Positions 17,826 through 26,269 of a stretch of DNA of 64,000 bases are shown piece after piece. The DNA comes from Halogeometricum sp. S1BR25-6. GTDB lineage: Archaea > Halobacteriota > Halobacteria > Halobacteriales > Haloferacaceae. The stretch lies in NCBI RefSeq assembly GCF_031624495.1, contig NZ_JAMQOP010000001.1, forward strand, positions 1,178,001 through 1,242,000. Direction: 5' to 3'. The notes under the pieces are model-generated. The model saw only the letters and a program-made list of their open reading frames with translations, was not told where the DNA came from and did no database searches. Within the stretch, counting starts at the first letter, position 1. Each line of letters opens with the position of its first letter. The translations under genes were made by a program, and so were the position numbers.

Positions 17826-18824
17826 TTACTCGGGGAACAGCGCCGAGACGTCGGGGTCGGACTCGACCAGTCGGTACGCGCGGTCGTCCCGTTCGACGAC
17901 GTCCGCGTGGACGAGATGGTCGAGGTGCGCCCACGCCTCGCCGGGACCGTGCAGGATGTGGATGTTCTCCAACTCGCCGAACAGGCGGGCGCTGACCGTC
18001 CACGCGTCGAGCGGTCCGTGTTCGTCCAGGACGTCCACGACGCGCCGAGTCCGGTCGCGGTGGTGGTCGAGGATGGTCCGCGCGCGGGCGGAGGGGTCCT
18101 CGATGGGGTCGCGGTGGCCGGGGAGGGCGCGCGAGAGGTCCCGGTCGACGAGGGTGCGGAGGCTGTCGACGTACGTTTCGAGGGGTCGCTCGACGCGGAG
18201 GTCCGCGCCCCCGACGTTCGGCGTGTACTTCGGGAGGATGGCGTCGCCGACGAACGCCTGTTCGCGCCCTCCGTTCTGCCTTCCATCGCCGTCCGCGTCG
18301 AACGCGAACGCGACCAGACCGGCGGCGTGGCCGGGCAGGTGGACGACTTCGAGTTCGCCGTCGCCGGCGGGGATGCGGTCGCCGTCGGTCATCGTGACTA
18401 CGTCCGCCGGGTCGCCCGCCAAATCCTCGTGCGTGTCGAGGTAGTCCGCCAACTCCGCGCGTTTGGCCTCGGGAAGTCCCCACTCCTCGAACCGCCGTTG
18501 CCGCAGGTCGCGTTCGGCCGAGACCGCGGATTCCTCGCCCGCGACGAGGGGGGCGTCCGCCTCGTGCGCTCGGACGACGGCGCCGCTTTCGGCCTGAAGT
18601 TCGCCCGCGAGGCCCGAGTGGTCGGCGTGCCAGTGGGTGAGCAGTATCTGGTCGACGTCGGTGACGTCCAAATCCGCCTCGGCGAGGCCGGCGTCCAAAT
18701 CGGCCCGAATCTCGTCGAGTGAGGCGCCGACGTCCACGAGCGTCGTTTCCTCGCCGGGCAGGAGGTACGCGTTGTTCCGCCCCTCGAACACCGTGTTCCC
18801 GAGTCGGATGCGACGGAGGTCCAT
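17826..18824 (-). CDS. MBL-fold metallo-hydrolase with C-terminal winged-helix-like domain
   Basis: 332 residues. The dinuclear metal motif is ILLTHWHADHSG, with further ligands in VVHLPGHAAGLVAF, the FVGDAILP aspartate and the LPGHRDPI histidine. The C-terminal ~90 residues (VVDVLDEHGPLDAWTVSARLFGEL, then HLDHLVHADVVERDD) look like the LACTB2/glyoxalase-II-like helical extension. The ATG at 18824 is preferred because relatives begin close to RIRLGNTVFEGRNNAYLL; the in-frame extension to 19046 is not supported. Likely a thioesterase or nuclease-type hydrolase; substrate unclear. Confidence 0.85.
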   Translation of the reverse strand: MDLRRIRLGNTVFEGRNNAYLLPGEETTLVDVGASLDEIRADLDAGLAEADLDVTDVDQILLTHWHADHSGLAGELQAESGAVVRAHEADAPLVAGEESAVSAERDLRQRRFEEWGLPEAKRAELADYLDTHEDLAGDPADVVTMTDGDRIPAGDGELEVVHLPGHAAGLVAFAFDADGDGRQNGGREQAFVGDAILPKYTPNVGGADLRVERPLETYVDSLRTLVDRDLSRALPGHRDPIEDPSARARTILDHHRDRTRRVVDVLDEHGPLDAWTVSARLFGELENIHILHGPGEAWAHLDHLVHADVVERDDRAYRLVESDPDVSALFPE

Positions 18825-18957
18825 ACCACGCGCGACGGCGCGTACGGTGTTGAGAGTTGGCATCCCGGAGGGTGACGGCGAGGCGCCGCATCCTCCGAAA
18901 CCGGCGGAGGACGCCTCGGGCGGTAGGGTTTCACTTGTCGACGACCGATAGTCGGCC

Positions 18958-19353
18958 ATGGTCGAGTACCGGCCCGGCGAGTGCAACATCGGCGAGGCCG
19001 AACAGCGCCGGCGCGCCCTCCTCGGCGCCGCCGCCGCCCTCCTCACCCTCGGCCTCGTAACGTGGGCGTTCGGGTTCGGCGGCCCGTGGTGGGTACCGGC
19101 GCTGGCGGCGCTGCCGCTGTTCGGCGCGGCGGAGGGCTACTTCCAGACCCGCTTCATGTTCTGCACCGGGTTCGCCTCGCTCGGCATCTACGACGTGTCG
19201 GACGGCGGGAACGACAGGCGGCGGGTGACGGACGACGCGGCCCGACGCGCCGACCTGAAGCGCGCGTGGCGGATACACGGCTACGCCGCCGTCGTCGCCG
19301 TCGTCGGCGTCCTCCTTCTGTTCGGCGTCGACGCACTCGTGTCCGCGAGCTGA
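18958..19353 (+). CDS. small integral membrane protein, unknown function
   Basis: 131 residues with three hydrophobic segments: 21-40, 44-60 and 107-127. A conserved-looking loop FQTRFMFCTGFASLGIYDVSD follows the second segment, and there is a hydrophilic Arg/Asp stretch (residues 80-100). ATG at 18958 follows a CGATAGTCGGCC leader, divergent from the MBL gene. No family recognised. Confidence 0.65.
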   Translation: MVEYRPGECNIGEAEQRRRALLGAAAALLTLGLVTWAFGFGGPWWVPALAALPLFGAAEGYFQTRFMFCTGFASLGIYDVSDGGNDRRRVTDDAARRADLKRAWRIHGYAAVVAVVGVLLLFGVDALVSAS

Positions 19354-19408
19354 CTATGTTCTCCCCGATACATTAAAATCGGAGACTTTCGTATCTGTCA
19401 GTAATTGA

Positions 19409-20491
19409 ATGGAGAACTTCTACGACCTGCTGGGGGTCTCCGAGGACGCCGCCCCGGCCGACGTCAAGCGGGCGTGGCGCGGGAAGGCCCGGGAGTACCA
19501 CCCGGACGTGAACGACGACGCCCGGGCGGGCGTGCAGTTCAAGACGCTCCGCGCCGCCTACGAGGTGCTCTCCGACGAGACGAAGCGCGCGGCGTATGAC
19601 CGGATGGGCCACGAGCGGTACGTGGCCGAGCGACTCGACGGCCTCCCGACGGCCGGCATGGACCGCCGGGAGGACGGCGCCGGCGCCAACGGTGACGGGC
19701 GGTGGCGGAAGCGCGCCGACGCGGCCGGCGGTCAGTCCGCCGGCCGGTCCGCGTCGACGGCGTCCGCCTCCTCGGCGGGCCGCACCCGGTCTTCCGGGGC
19801 GAACGCGGGCACCGGAACCGCCGGCCGAACTCGCGGCACCGGCCGGTCGCGAACCGAGTCGACGCGCCGGTCGCGTTCGGCCGGGGCGACCGACGCCTCG
19901 CGGACGGACTCTGCCCGGTCCGCGAACCGTTCGGCTCGCACGGGGTCGGCGTCGACTGCCGGGTCCGGCGGTGAGTCCGCCGGGTCGGCCGCTCACTCGG
20001 CGTCCGCCACCGCCGCACCCCGGTCGCTGTGGTACGCGTGGACCGCCTCGCTCCTCGCGGGCGTCGTCTACCTCGGCGGCCTCGCGGTCTACCTCCGTGC
20101 GAACGTCGCCGCGCTGTCGTCGTTCGCCGCGTCCCTCGAAGCGTCGCCCGCCGCGACGCTCCTCGGCGACGTCGGCCTCGTCGCTCCCGGCGCGTTCGCC
20201 CTCGGCGCCGTCGGGTCCGCGCCGGGTCCGGCGCTCGCCTTTCCCGCCGGCGCGGCGCTCCTCGCGGCCGTCTTCGTCGCCTTCGCCGCCCGGTTCCGTC
20301 ACGGGACGGCCGGCCTCTCGCTGTATCTCTACCCGGTGGGGGCGCTGGCGCCGCTCGCGTCGTTCGCGCTCGGCCCCGTCGTCGCCGCGCCGGCCGCGGG
20401 TCTCACGGTCGCCCTCGTCGTCGCCGTCCCGGTGCTCACGGTGACGGTGTTCCTCGCCGACGTGGGGCGGACGCTGTTCGGGTCGGAGTAG
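19409..20491 (+). CDS. membrane-anchored DnaJ-domain protein
   Basis: 360 residues. An N-terminal J domain (1-65) has the HPD motif (EYHPDVNDD) needed to stimulate DnaK. It is followed by a ~130-residue low-complexity linker rich in Ala, Ser, Arg, Thr and Gly, then four hydrophobic segments in the last 150 residues. There is no G/F region, zinc-finger or C-terminal substrate domain of classical DnaJ, so this is a type III J-protein, probably recruiting DnaK to the membrane. A TATA-like sequence (CATTAAAATCGG) lies about 35 bases before the ATG. Confidence 0.85.
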   Translation: MENFYDLLGVSEDAAPADVKRAWRGKAREYHPDVNDDARAGVQFKTLRAAYEVLSDETKRAAYDRMGHERYVAERLDGLPTAGMDRREDGAGANGDGRWRKRADAAGGQSAGRSASTASASSAGRTRSSGANAGTGTAGRTRGTGRSRTESTRRSRSAGATDASRTDSARSANRSARTGSASTAGSGGESAGSAAHSASATAAPRSLWYAWTASLLAGVVYLGGLAVYLRANVAALSSFAASLEASPAATLLGDVGLVAPGAFALGAVGSAPGPALAFPAGAALLAAVFVAFAARFRHGTAGLSLYLYPVGALAPLASFALGPVVAAPAAGLTVALVVAVPVLTVTVFLADVGRTLFGSE

Positions 20492-20600
20492 CGGCGCCGG
20501 GAACCGCGGGGACCCGTTTCGAGTTCTCCCGGTCGGCCGCATACTCTCGATCGGTCGCGAGGCGAGACCACTTTTGTCGCTCCGGGACCAACGGCGACTC

Positions 20601-21275
20601 ATGACTCTCGAAGCCGGAGCAGTGCGTCGGTTCCGCTGTCGCGGCGTGAACGCCTACCTCGTCGACGACGGCGGGACGCTGACGCTCGTCGACGCGGGGA
20701 CGCCGTGGGACGGGGCGCGGATGCGCGAGATGCTCTCCTCCTCGGGGGTAAGCCCCTCGGCCATCGACCGCGTGCTCCTCACGCACTTCGACCTCGACCA
20801 CGTCGGGACGCTCGCCACACTCGGACTCGACGCCGACGTGCCGATACACGCCTCCGAACCGGACGCCTCCTTCCTCCTCGGCGACGCCGACCCGCCCGCC
20901 GGGAACCACAAAGGGGCGTTCCAGCGTCTGGCCCGCCTGTTCATCGACTCCCCGGAGAACGAGGTGATTCGCGTCAGCGACGGCGACGAGGTGGGAGGGT
21001 TCGACGCCTACCGGACCCCCGGCCACACGCCCGGCCACGTCGCCTACCACCACGCGGGCCACGGCGCGGCGTTCCTCGGCGACGTGGTTCGGGGGTCCGA
21101 CGGCGAACTGGACACGCTTCCCTGGCCGATGTGTTACGACGCGGACCGCAACGAGAAGAGCCTGGCCGACCTCGCCGAGCGCATCGACCCCTTCGAGGTC
21201 GCCTGCGTCGGCCACGGCGACCCGATCCGAACCGGCGGTTACGACGCCCTACGCCGGGCGGCCGACCGGCTCTGA
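20601..21275 (+). CDS. MBL-fold metallo-hydrolase
   Basis: 224 residues, single-domain metallo-beta-lactamase fold. Metal motif VLLTHFDLDHVGTLA (HxDxDH rather than the usual HxHxDH), then GHTPGHVAYHHAG, FLGDVV and VGHGDPI. The first-histidine-to-aspartate pattern (HFDLDH) also occurs in some active glyoxalase-like hydrolases. ATG at 20601 is preferred over 20574 because the leader then contains a TTTTGTCG element about 27 bases upstream. Distinct from the larger MBL gene at 17826. Substrate unknown. Confidence 0.85.
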   Translation: MTLEAGAVRRFRCRGVNAYLVDDGGTLTLVDAGTPWDGARMREMLSSSGVSPSAIDRVLLTHFDLDHVGTLATLGLDADVPIHASEPDASFLLGDADPPAGNHKGAFQRLARLFIDSPENEVIRVSDGDEVGGFDAYRTPGHTPGHVAYHHAGHGAAFLGDVVRGSDGELDTLPWPMCYDADRNEKSLADLAERIDPFEVACVGHGDPIRTGGYDALRRAADRL

Positions 21276-21313
21276 CGTCGGGTTTCATATTCCTTCGCTG
21301 ACGATTCTCGGGC

Positions 21314-22147
21314 ATGGTCGAACCCGACTCCGCCGGAACGCTGAGCCGCCGCCGACTGTTGGCCGCGACGGGCGCGGGTGCCGTCGGCGCCTTCGCCGGT
21401 TGTACCGCTCCTGGACTGTCGACCCGAGTCGAAGAGTCCTTCGAGGTGACGCCGTCGGACGCCACCGCGGTGCGCGTGCTGAACCGCAACGGCGGCGTGA
21501 CCGTCCGCCCCGGCGAGAGCGACGCGGTCCGCGTCGAGGTGGTGAAACGGGGGCTCAACGTCGACGAGGGCGCCCTCGACCGGGTGACGGTGAATCGGTC
21601 GGTCACCGACGGCGTCCTGACGCTCGAAGTCGTCTACCCGCCGGAGGTGACCCGAATCACGACGGACCTCACCGTCGAACTCCCGTCGTCGCTCTCCTTG
21701 GCGCTCGCGGAGACGGGCAACGGCGGCGTCGACGCCGAAGGGGTCGCGGGGGACGCGACGCTCCGCGCGAGCAACGGCGCCGTCAGCGCCGAGGGGATGC
21801 CCGGGTTCCTGACGCTCCGCGCGGGTAACGGCGGCATCAGGGCGGCCGACGTCGGCGGCATCGACGGCGTCACCGCCGGCAACGGCGGCGTCGACGTGGA
21901 GATTCCGGCGATACGCGGCGATACGTCGGTCAGCGCCTCCAACGGGGGTATCGACGCGGCGGTCGCGCCGGATTTGGACGCGGCGTTCGAGGCGCGCGTG
22001 ACCAACGGCGGCGTGGACGTCTCCGGTCTCGAACTCACGAACGCCACCGTCTCACCGACGCGCGTCGCGGGAACGCTCGGCGACGGCGGCCCGTCGCTGA
22101 CGCTCCGAGCGGGCAACGGCGGCGTCGACGTGCGGCGTCTCGACTGA
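21314..22147 (+). CDS. Tat-exported lipoprotein with DUF4097-type beta-helix repeats
   Basis: 277 residues. A twin-arginine signal (LSRRRLLAATGAGAVG) leads to a lipobox FAGC, so the mature protein should be lipid-anchored outside the membrane. The body has repeated short strands, each turning at an Asn-Gly-Gly/Asn-Gly-Ala motif: NRNGGVTV, TGNGGVDA, ASNGAVSA, AGNGGIRA, AGNGGVDV, ASNGGIDA, VTNGGVDV and AGNGGVDV. This is the parallel beta-helix-like architecture of DUF4097 adhesin-like proteins. Function unknown. Starts 38 bases after the MBL gene, so possibly co-transcribed. Confidence 0.85.
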   Translation: MVEPDSAGTLSRRRLLAATGAGAVGAFAGCTAPGLSTRVEESFEVTPSDATAVRVLNRNGGVTVRPGESDAVRVEVVKRGLNVDEGALDRVTVNRSVTDGVLTLEVVYPPEVTRITTDLTVELPSSLSLALAETGNGGVDAEGVAGDATLRASNGAVSAEGMPGFLTLRAGNGGIRAADVGGIDGVTAGNGGVDVEIPAIRGDTSVSASNGGIDAAVAPDLDAAFEARVTNGGVDVSGLELTNATVSPTRVAGTLGDGGPSLTLRAGNGGVDVRRLD

Positions 22148-22509
22148 AGCGTATCGTTCCGAGAAGGAAGCAGGGACCGCGGAGAGCGCGGACCCCGGAC
22201 TGACCAAGCCACTGCGAAGAGCACCAGTCTCGCAGTTCCTTACCTGACGCGCCGGTAGTTCAGTACCACGCGCGTCACTACCCGTTTTGACGGTTGTCGT
22301 GAAAAAGGCTGCGCTGGTGCCAATACCTTCTAACTCCGCTCCGAGTTCCGGTCATATGGTGGGTAGTTGTCCCCTATTTGGACAGAAAACCAAAAACTCG
22401 TTCAATTGTAATGGTCTTTGTTACGTAATCCAACGCCGTTTTGCGCGCTAATCGAGCGAATCCGTAAGTGTGGGAGTCTGTACCGTGAGAATAACGGGCG
22501 TGAGACGCG
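22148..22509. other. low-GC geneless patch (362 bases)
   Basis: By eye about 50% GC, against roughly two-thirds GC around it. I find no convincing ORF, tRNA or rRNA. It contains TGTCC-N7-GGACA (near 22365) and T/A-rich runs (GACAGAAAACCAAAAACTCG, then CAATTGTAATGG). It could be a remnant of transferred DNA or a regulatory/ncRNA region; nothing in it can be assigned. Confidence 0.5.
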
Positions 22510-23136
22510 CTACCGAACGAGATAGGGGTCGCCGCCGGCGGTGAACCGTCCGAGGTCGGTCTCCCGTCGGAAGTCGGTCGACGTAAGGACGTCGATGGCC
22601 TCGACGAGTCGGTCGTGGTGGGTGTCGTCCCAGTCGCTCGGGTCGGCGATGGGGAGGACGAGAAAGCCGCTTCCGCGTATCTCGGTGCCGTGTAGGTCCT
22701 CCATGTCGACGGTCACCTTGCGGGCCTGCGCCGTGTAGTTCTCCAGAACGTACGTCGTCGCGCGGGCGCCCACCGGCAGGAGGACGTGCGCGGCGATGGC
22801 CCGCAGTTCGGCGTCGAAGAACCGCTCCATGTCGTCGTAGTCGCTCTGCGAGGGGACGTCCTCGGAGACGCACATGTTCAGATACGAGAGGAACGTCTTC
22901 GAGACGGTCGGTCGGTCCCCGGTCGCCTCCAAGAGTCCTCCCTCCGCGAGGGCGGCCTGCAGGCGGACGGACGGTTCACCGGTGAACGGCACGCCCGTCG
23001 ACTCCCCGCCGTGTACGCCGGGGTAGTCGCCGATGACGTGAAAGTCCGCGTTGGCGTCGCCGTATCCCGGAACGAACCGTTCGCACGGGGGGTTCATCCC
23101 GAAGGGGTTGCTCGTGCGGTCGGTTACGTTCTCCAC
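22510..23136 (-). CDS. uracil-DNA glycosylase superfamily protein (family-4-like, divergent)
   Basis: 208 residues. Motif A-like GDYPGVHGGESTGVPFTGE resembles the GEAPGxxEDxxGxPFVG active-site loop of thermostable UDGs, and TFLSYLNMCVSE corresponds to the following core strand. Where family 4 has HPS there is ADPSDW. Only two cysteines in likely cluster positions are visible (PPCERF and NMCVSE), so the four-Cys [4Fe-4S] site seems incomplete. It may be a base-excision enzyme of altered specificity or a non-catalytic relative. Confidence 0.75.
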   Translation of the reverse strand: MENVTDRTSNPFGMNPPCERFVPGYGDANADFHVIGDYPGVHGGESTGVPFTGEPSVRLQAALAEGGLLEATGDRPTVSKTFLSYLNMCVSEDVPSQSDYDDMERFFDAELRAIAAHVLLPVGARATTYVLENYTAQARKVTVDMEDLHGTEIRGSGFLVLPIADPSDWDDTHHDRLVEAIDVLTSTDFRRETDLGRFTAGGDPYLVR

Positions 23137-23214
23137 GGCGCTACGTAGCGAGGAGAGGGATATATTCGGTGCGGTTTCGCGTCCGCCGCGCGGGGTCGTG
23201 CGGTTCGGGCCCGG

Positions 23215-23688
23215 TCAGAGTTCGACGCCGGAGGGGATGAGACTGTGTCCGCGGAGCAGATTCCCCTCGGCGTCGTAGACGAGAAACGTCCGCTTCTCGT
23301 AGACGACCGTCTCGCCGTCGTCGCTTCGTATCTCGACCCGGTACTGTCCGTCCTCTCCGTCGGCGGACTTACCGTACTCGCGCGCCGCGCGGATGAATCG
23401 GAGCACGTCGTCCGCGTCCTCGTTCAGTTCGAGGACGAAGTCGCCGGTGATGCGGTTCGTGACGCTCACCACGCCCGACGCGCCGGGGTCGTCGACGTCG
23501 CCCTGCAGACGGAACGCCACGTCCGTCTCGGCGTCGTCGAGGAGTTCCCCGTCGGGGTCGGTGAGTCGGTCCGAGAGCGTTTCCTCGGGACCGTGAAAGT
23601 CGATGCGGACCAACGGCCTCTCGGGGGAGTCGCCGGTCTCGACCCAGTCGATTTGTTTAACGTCCAACTCGAAGTAGTCGCGCCTCAT
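23215..23688 (-). CDS. conserved haloarchaeal protein of unknown function
   Basis: 157 residues, acidic and without TM segments. It opens with RRDYFELDVKQIDWV, continues with an acidic strand-rich middle (GASGVVSVTNRITGDFVLELN, then DVLRFIRAAREYGK) and ends in a beta-rich RVEIRSDDGETVVYEKRTFLVYD segment. I recognise this as a Halobacteria-specific family, probably DUF5793, but am not certain of the number. No catalytic motif. Confidence 0.72.
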   Translation of the reverse strand: MRRDYFELDVKQIDWVETGDSPERPLVRIDFHGPEETLSDRLTDPDGELLDDAETDVAFRLQGDVDDPGASGVVSVTNRITGDFVLELNEDADDVLRFIRAAREYGKSADGEDGQYRVEIRSDDGETVVYEKRTFLVYDAEGNLLRGHSLIPSGVEL

Positions 23689-23838
23689 TCCGTGAATCGA
23701 TTTTGGGCGTCACGGCGTATGAACGTAACGCCCTCACACACTCCGTGCGACTCGGACGCTGTGCCGGGAATCCGCCGACGGCGAGGGGAGAAGGGCGGAG
23801 TCGGTAGCTTTTACCGCGTCGCTCGCACCCATCCGAGC

Positions 23839-24342
23839 ATGGTCTGGGTCCGCTCGGAGTACGCGGGACCGCTCGCCGTCGTCCTGACGTGGCTCTCGGC
23901 GCTCCTCCCGTGGAACGTGACGTACTCTCCGGCCGTCTCCGGGGGGTCGGTGCTGTTCGTCCGCTTTCCCTTCTTTCAGATTCGATACGCGTTCGGCGTC
24001 CCGTTCGCCGACGCGGTTCGGGTGTTCGACCCCTTCTCGGCCGTCGCCTTCCAGGCCGGCAACTCGATTCAGGTGGCCTACGAGGCGTGGACCGTCGGCG
24101 CGGCGGTGCTGGCCGTCGCCCTCGTCGTCTCCGTCGTCTACTACGCTCGCGAGGAGGCGTTCGAGTCCAGTCCCATCGACCCGGTCCGCCTCCTCGGCGG
24201 CCTCCTCGGACTCGGCGGCGTCGTCCTCGCCGTCGCCACCTACCTGCTCGCCACCCGCGGGTTCCCCGGCGTCCCCCTCCCTATCGGCGTCGTCTTCTAC
24301 CTCGCGTTCGCGGGAGTGCTCCTGACCGTTGACCGGACCTGA
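23839..24342 (+). CDS. four-TM membrane protein, unknown function
   Basis: 167 residues with four hydrophobic segments (about 10-25, 78-103, 120-140, 147-163). A conserved-looking periplasmic-side segment precedes TM2: SGGSVLFVRFPFFQIRYAFG. The open frame extends upstream to 23245 antisense to another gene; ATG at 23839 gives a natural N-terminus (MVWVRSEYAGPLAVVL). TTTTACCGCGTC lies about 27 bases upstream. A haloarchaea-type orphan family. Confidence 0.7.
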   Translation: MVWVRSEYAGPLAVVLTWLSALLPWNVTYSPAVSGGSVLFVRFPFFQIRYAFGVPFADAVRVFDPFSAVAFQAGNSIQVAYEAWTVGAAVLAVALVVSVVYYAREEAFESSPIDPVRLLGGLLGLGGVVLAVATYLLATRGFPGVPLPIGVVFYLAFAGVLLTVDRT

Positions 24343-24436
24343 CCTCCTCGAACGCACCGCCGCCGAACGGGAAATTCACCCATTACGTTAAGTCACTTCG
24401 AGAGAAAGTGTCGCCAACGTACCGGAGCGCAGACGA

Positions 24437-26269
24437 ATGTCAGAGAGGGAACTGGACTCGGGGGAGACGGGGGAACAGACGGACGCCGCGTCCGGCGGGG
24501 ACGTCGGTGCGGCCGGCGACGCCGGCGCGACGGCGTTCGAGGAGCCGACGGATTCGACGCCGCCGAGGGAGTCGGACCCCTCGGACCGATGGGGGTTCGC
24601 GGCCGCCTTCGCGGACGCGCGGCGGCGACTTGTGCGCGCCGCCGAGGTGCTCCGCGGGTCGACCATCGACGTGCGGCCGTACCGGCCCGCCGACGGCGAA
24701 CTCACCGCCTTCGCGGTGCCGGAAGGCGAGGACGTCGTCGACCGTTACTGGGTGAACGCGCCGTACGCCCACGTCGTGCTCACGTATGACGATGCGGCGA
24801 GCAAACACCGCTACTACGCGGTCGAACCGGAGCTGGACGATTTCCGGCGGGAACTGCTCGAACGGGTCCGCGAGGACATCCGCGACCCCCTGCTGTACGG
24901 GTCGGAGACGGCCGCCGACGAGGGGACGGTCCGCCGCGAACTGCGGGCACTCCTCGAACAGTACGGCCTCGACGTCGACATGGCGACGTTCCACACCCTG
25001 TCGTACTACCTGCACCGGGACTTCCGCGGCTACGGCCGCATCGACCCGCTGATGGCCGACCCACACATCGAGGACATCTCCTGCGACGGCTACGACCTGC
25101 CGGTGTTCGCTTACCACGACGAGTACACCGACATCGAGACCGACGTCTCCTTCGGGAAACCCGAACTCGACGGGTTCGTCGTCCGCCTCGCCCAGCGGTC
25201 GGGCCGGCACGTCAGCGTCGGCGACCCCGTCGTCGGGACGACGCTGCCCGACGGCTCGCGCGCGGAACTCGCCCTCGGCGAGGAGGTGACGCCGCACGGG
25301 TCGGCGTTCACCATCCGGATGTACGCCGACGACCCGTTCACGCCCGTCGACCTCGTGCGGTTCGGCACGTTCTCCGTCGAGCAGATGGCATACCTGTGGC
25401 TCTGCATCGAACACAACAAGAGCCTCATCTTCGCTGGCGGGACGGCCTCCGGGAAGACGACGGCGATGAACGCGGTGTCGATGTTCATCCCGCCGCGCTC
25501 GAAGGTGCTGACCATCGAGGACACGCGCGAACTCTCCCTCCACCACGACAACTGGCTCTCCTCGGTGACGCGCAGTCGGGCGCACGAGGGGTCCGACATC
25601 GACATGTACGACCTGCTTCGGTCGGCGCTCCGGCACCGCCCCGAGTTCATCATCGTCGGCGAGGTGCGCGGCGAGGAGGCCGTGACGCTGTTTCAGGCGA
25701 TGAACACCGGGCACACGACGTTCTCGACGATGCACGCCGACAGCATCGAGACGGTCATCAACCGACTGGAGAACGAACCCATCAACGTGCCGCGCGCCAT
25801 GGTCCAGTCGCTGGACCTGCTGTGCGTCCAGACGCTCACCCGGTCGAACGGCGAACGGGTCAGACGCTCCCGCGCCATCGGCGAAATCGGCGGCATCGAC
25901 CAACGGACCGGCGAACTCGACTACTCGCGGGCGTTCTCCTGGGACGCGGAGACGGACACCTTCGCCCAGCGCAACTCGGCGCTGCTGACGGAGATACAGA
26001 ACGACCGCGGTTGGACCCGCGCCCGCCTCCGCCGGGAGGTGGCCCGCCGCGAGCGGTTCCTCCGTCTGCTCGTCGAGACGGACACCGACGACTACCGGCG
26101 GTTCACCGCCCTAGTCAACGAGTACTACGCCGACCCCGAGCGCGCGATGTCGCGGCTCGAAGCGGAAGCCGGCGCCCCCGAGAAGACTGACGGCACCGTC
26201 GCAGACGCAGAGGCGAACGCGGGCGCTTCGGCCGTCGCGAGGGACGGACACGGCGACGGAGACGCGTAG
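24437..26269 (+). CDS. type IV pilus / archaellum-like secretion ATPase (PilB/TadA family)
   Basis: 610-residue GspE-superfamily ATPase that powers assembly of type IV pilus-like filaments. A disordered Gly/Ala/Asp N-terminus is followed by the N2-type domain (YFRYGRIDPLMADPHIEDIS-like region near 190-220), Walker A GGTASGKTT near 333-341, Walker B IIVGEVRGEEA near 403, and TMHADS after it. A long acidic C-terminal tail is appended. It is directly followed by its membrane partner (stop TAG then ATG), matching the PilB-PilC pairs of haloarchaea. No pilin gene is adjacent, so the filament or substrate is not identified here. Confidence 0.93.
   Translation: MSERELDSGETGEQTDAASGGDVGAAGDAGATAFEEPTDSTPPRESDPSDRWGFAAAFADARRRLVRAAEVLRGSTIDVRPYRPADGELTAFAVPEGEDVVDRYWVNAPYAHVVLTYDDAASKHRYYAVEPELDDFRRELLERVREDIRDPLLYGSETAADEGTVRRELRALLEQYGLDVDMATFHTLSYYLHRDFRGYGRIDPLMADPHIEDISCDGYDLPVFAYHDEYTDIETDVSFGKPELDGFVVRLAQRSGRHVSVGDPVVGTTLPDGSRAELALGEEVTPHGSAFTIRMYADDPFTPVDLVRFGTFSVEQMAYLWLCIEHNKSLIFAGGTASGKTTAMNAVSMFIPPRSKVLTIEDTRELSLHHDNWLSSVTRSRAHEGSDIDMYDLLRSALRHRPEFIIVGEVRGEEAVTLFQAMNTGHTTFSTMHADSIETVINRLENEPINVPRAMVQSLDLLCVQTLTRSNGERVRRSRAIGEIGGIDQRTGELDYSRAFSWDAETDTFAQRNSALLTEIQNDRGWTRARLRREVARRERFLRLLVETDTDDYRRFTALVNEYYADPERAMSRLEAEAGAPEKTDGTVADAEANAGASAVARDGHGDGDA

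Noticed and set aside
23245-23838. Long plus-strand upstream extension of the four-TM gene at 23839
   Set aside because: The extension is antisense to the conserved acidic protein at 23215-23688; the ATG at 23839 with an upstream TATA-like element is better.
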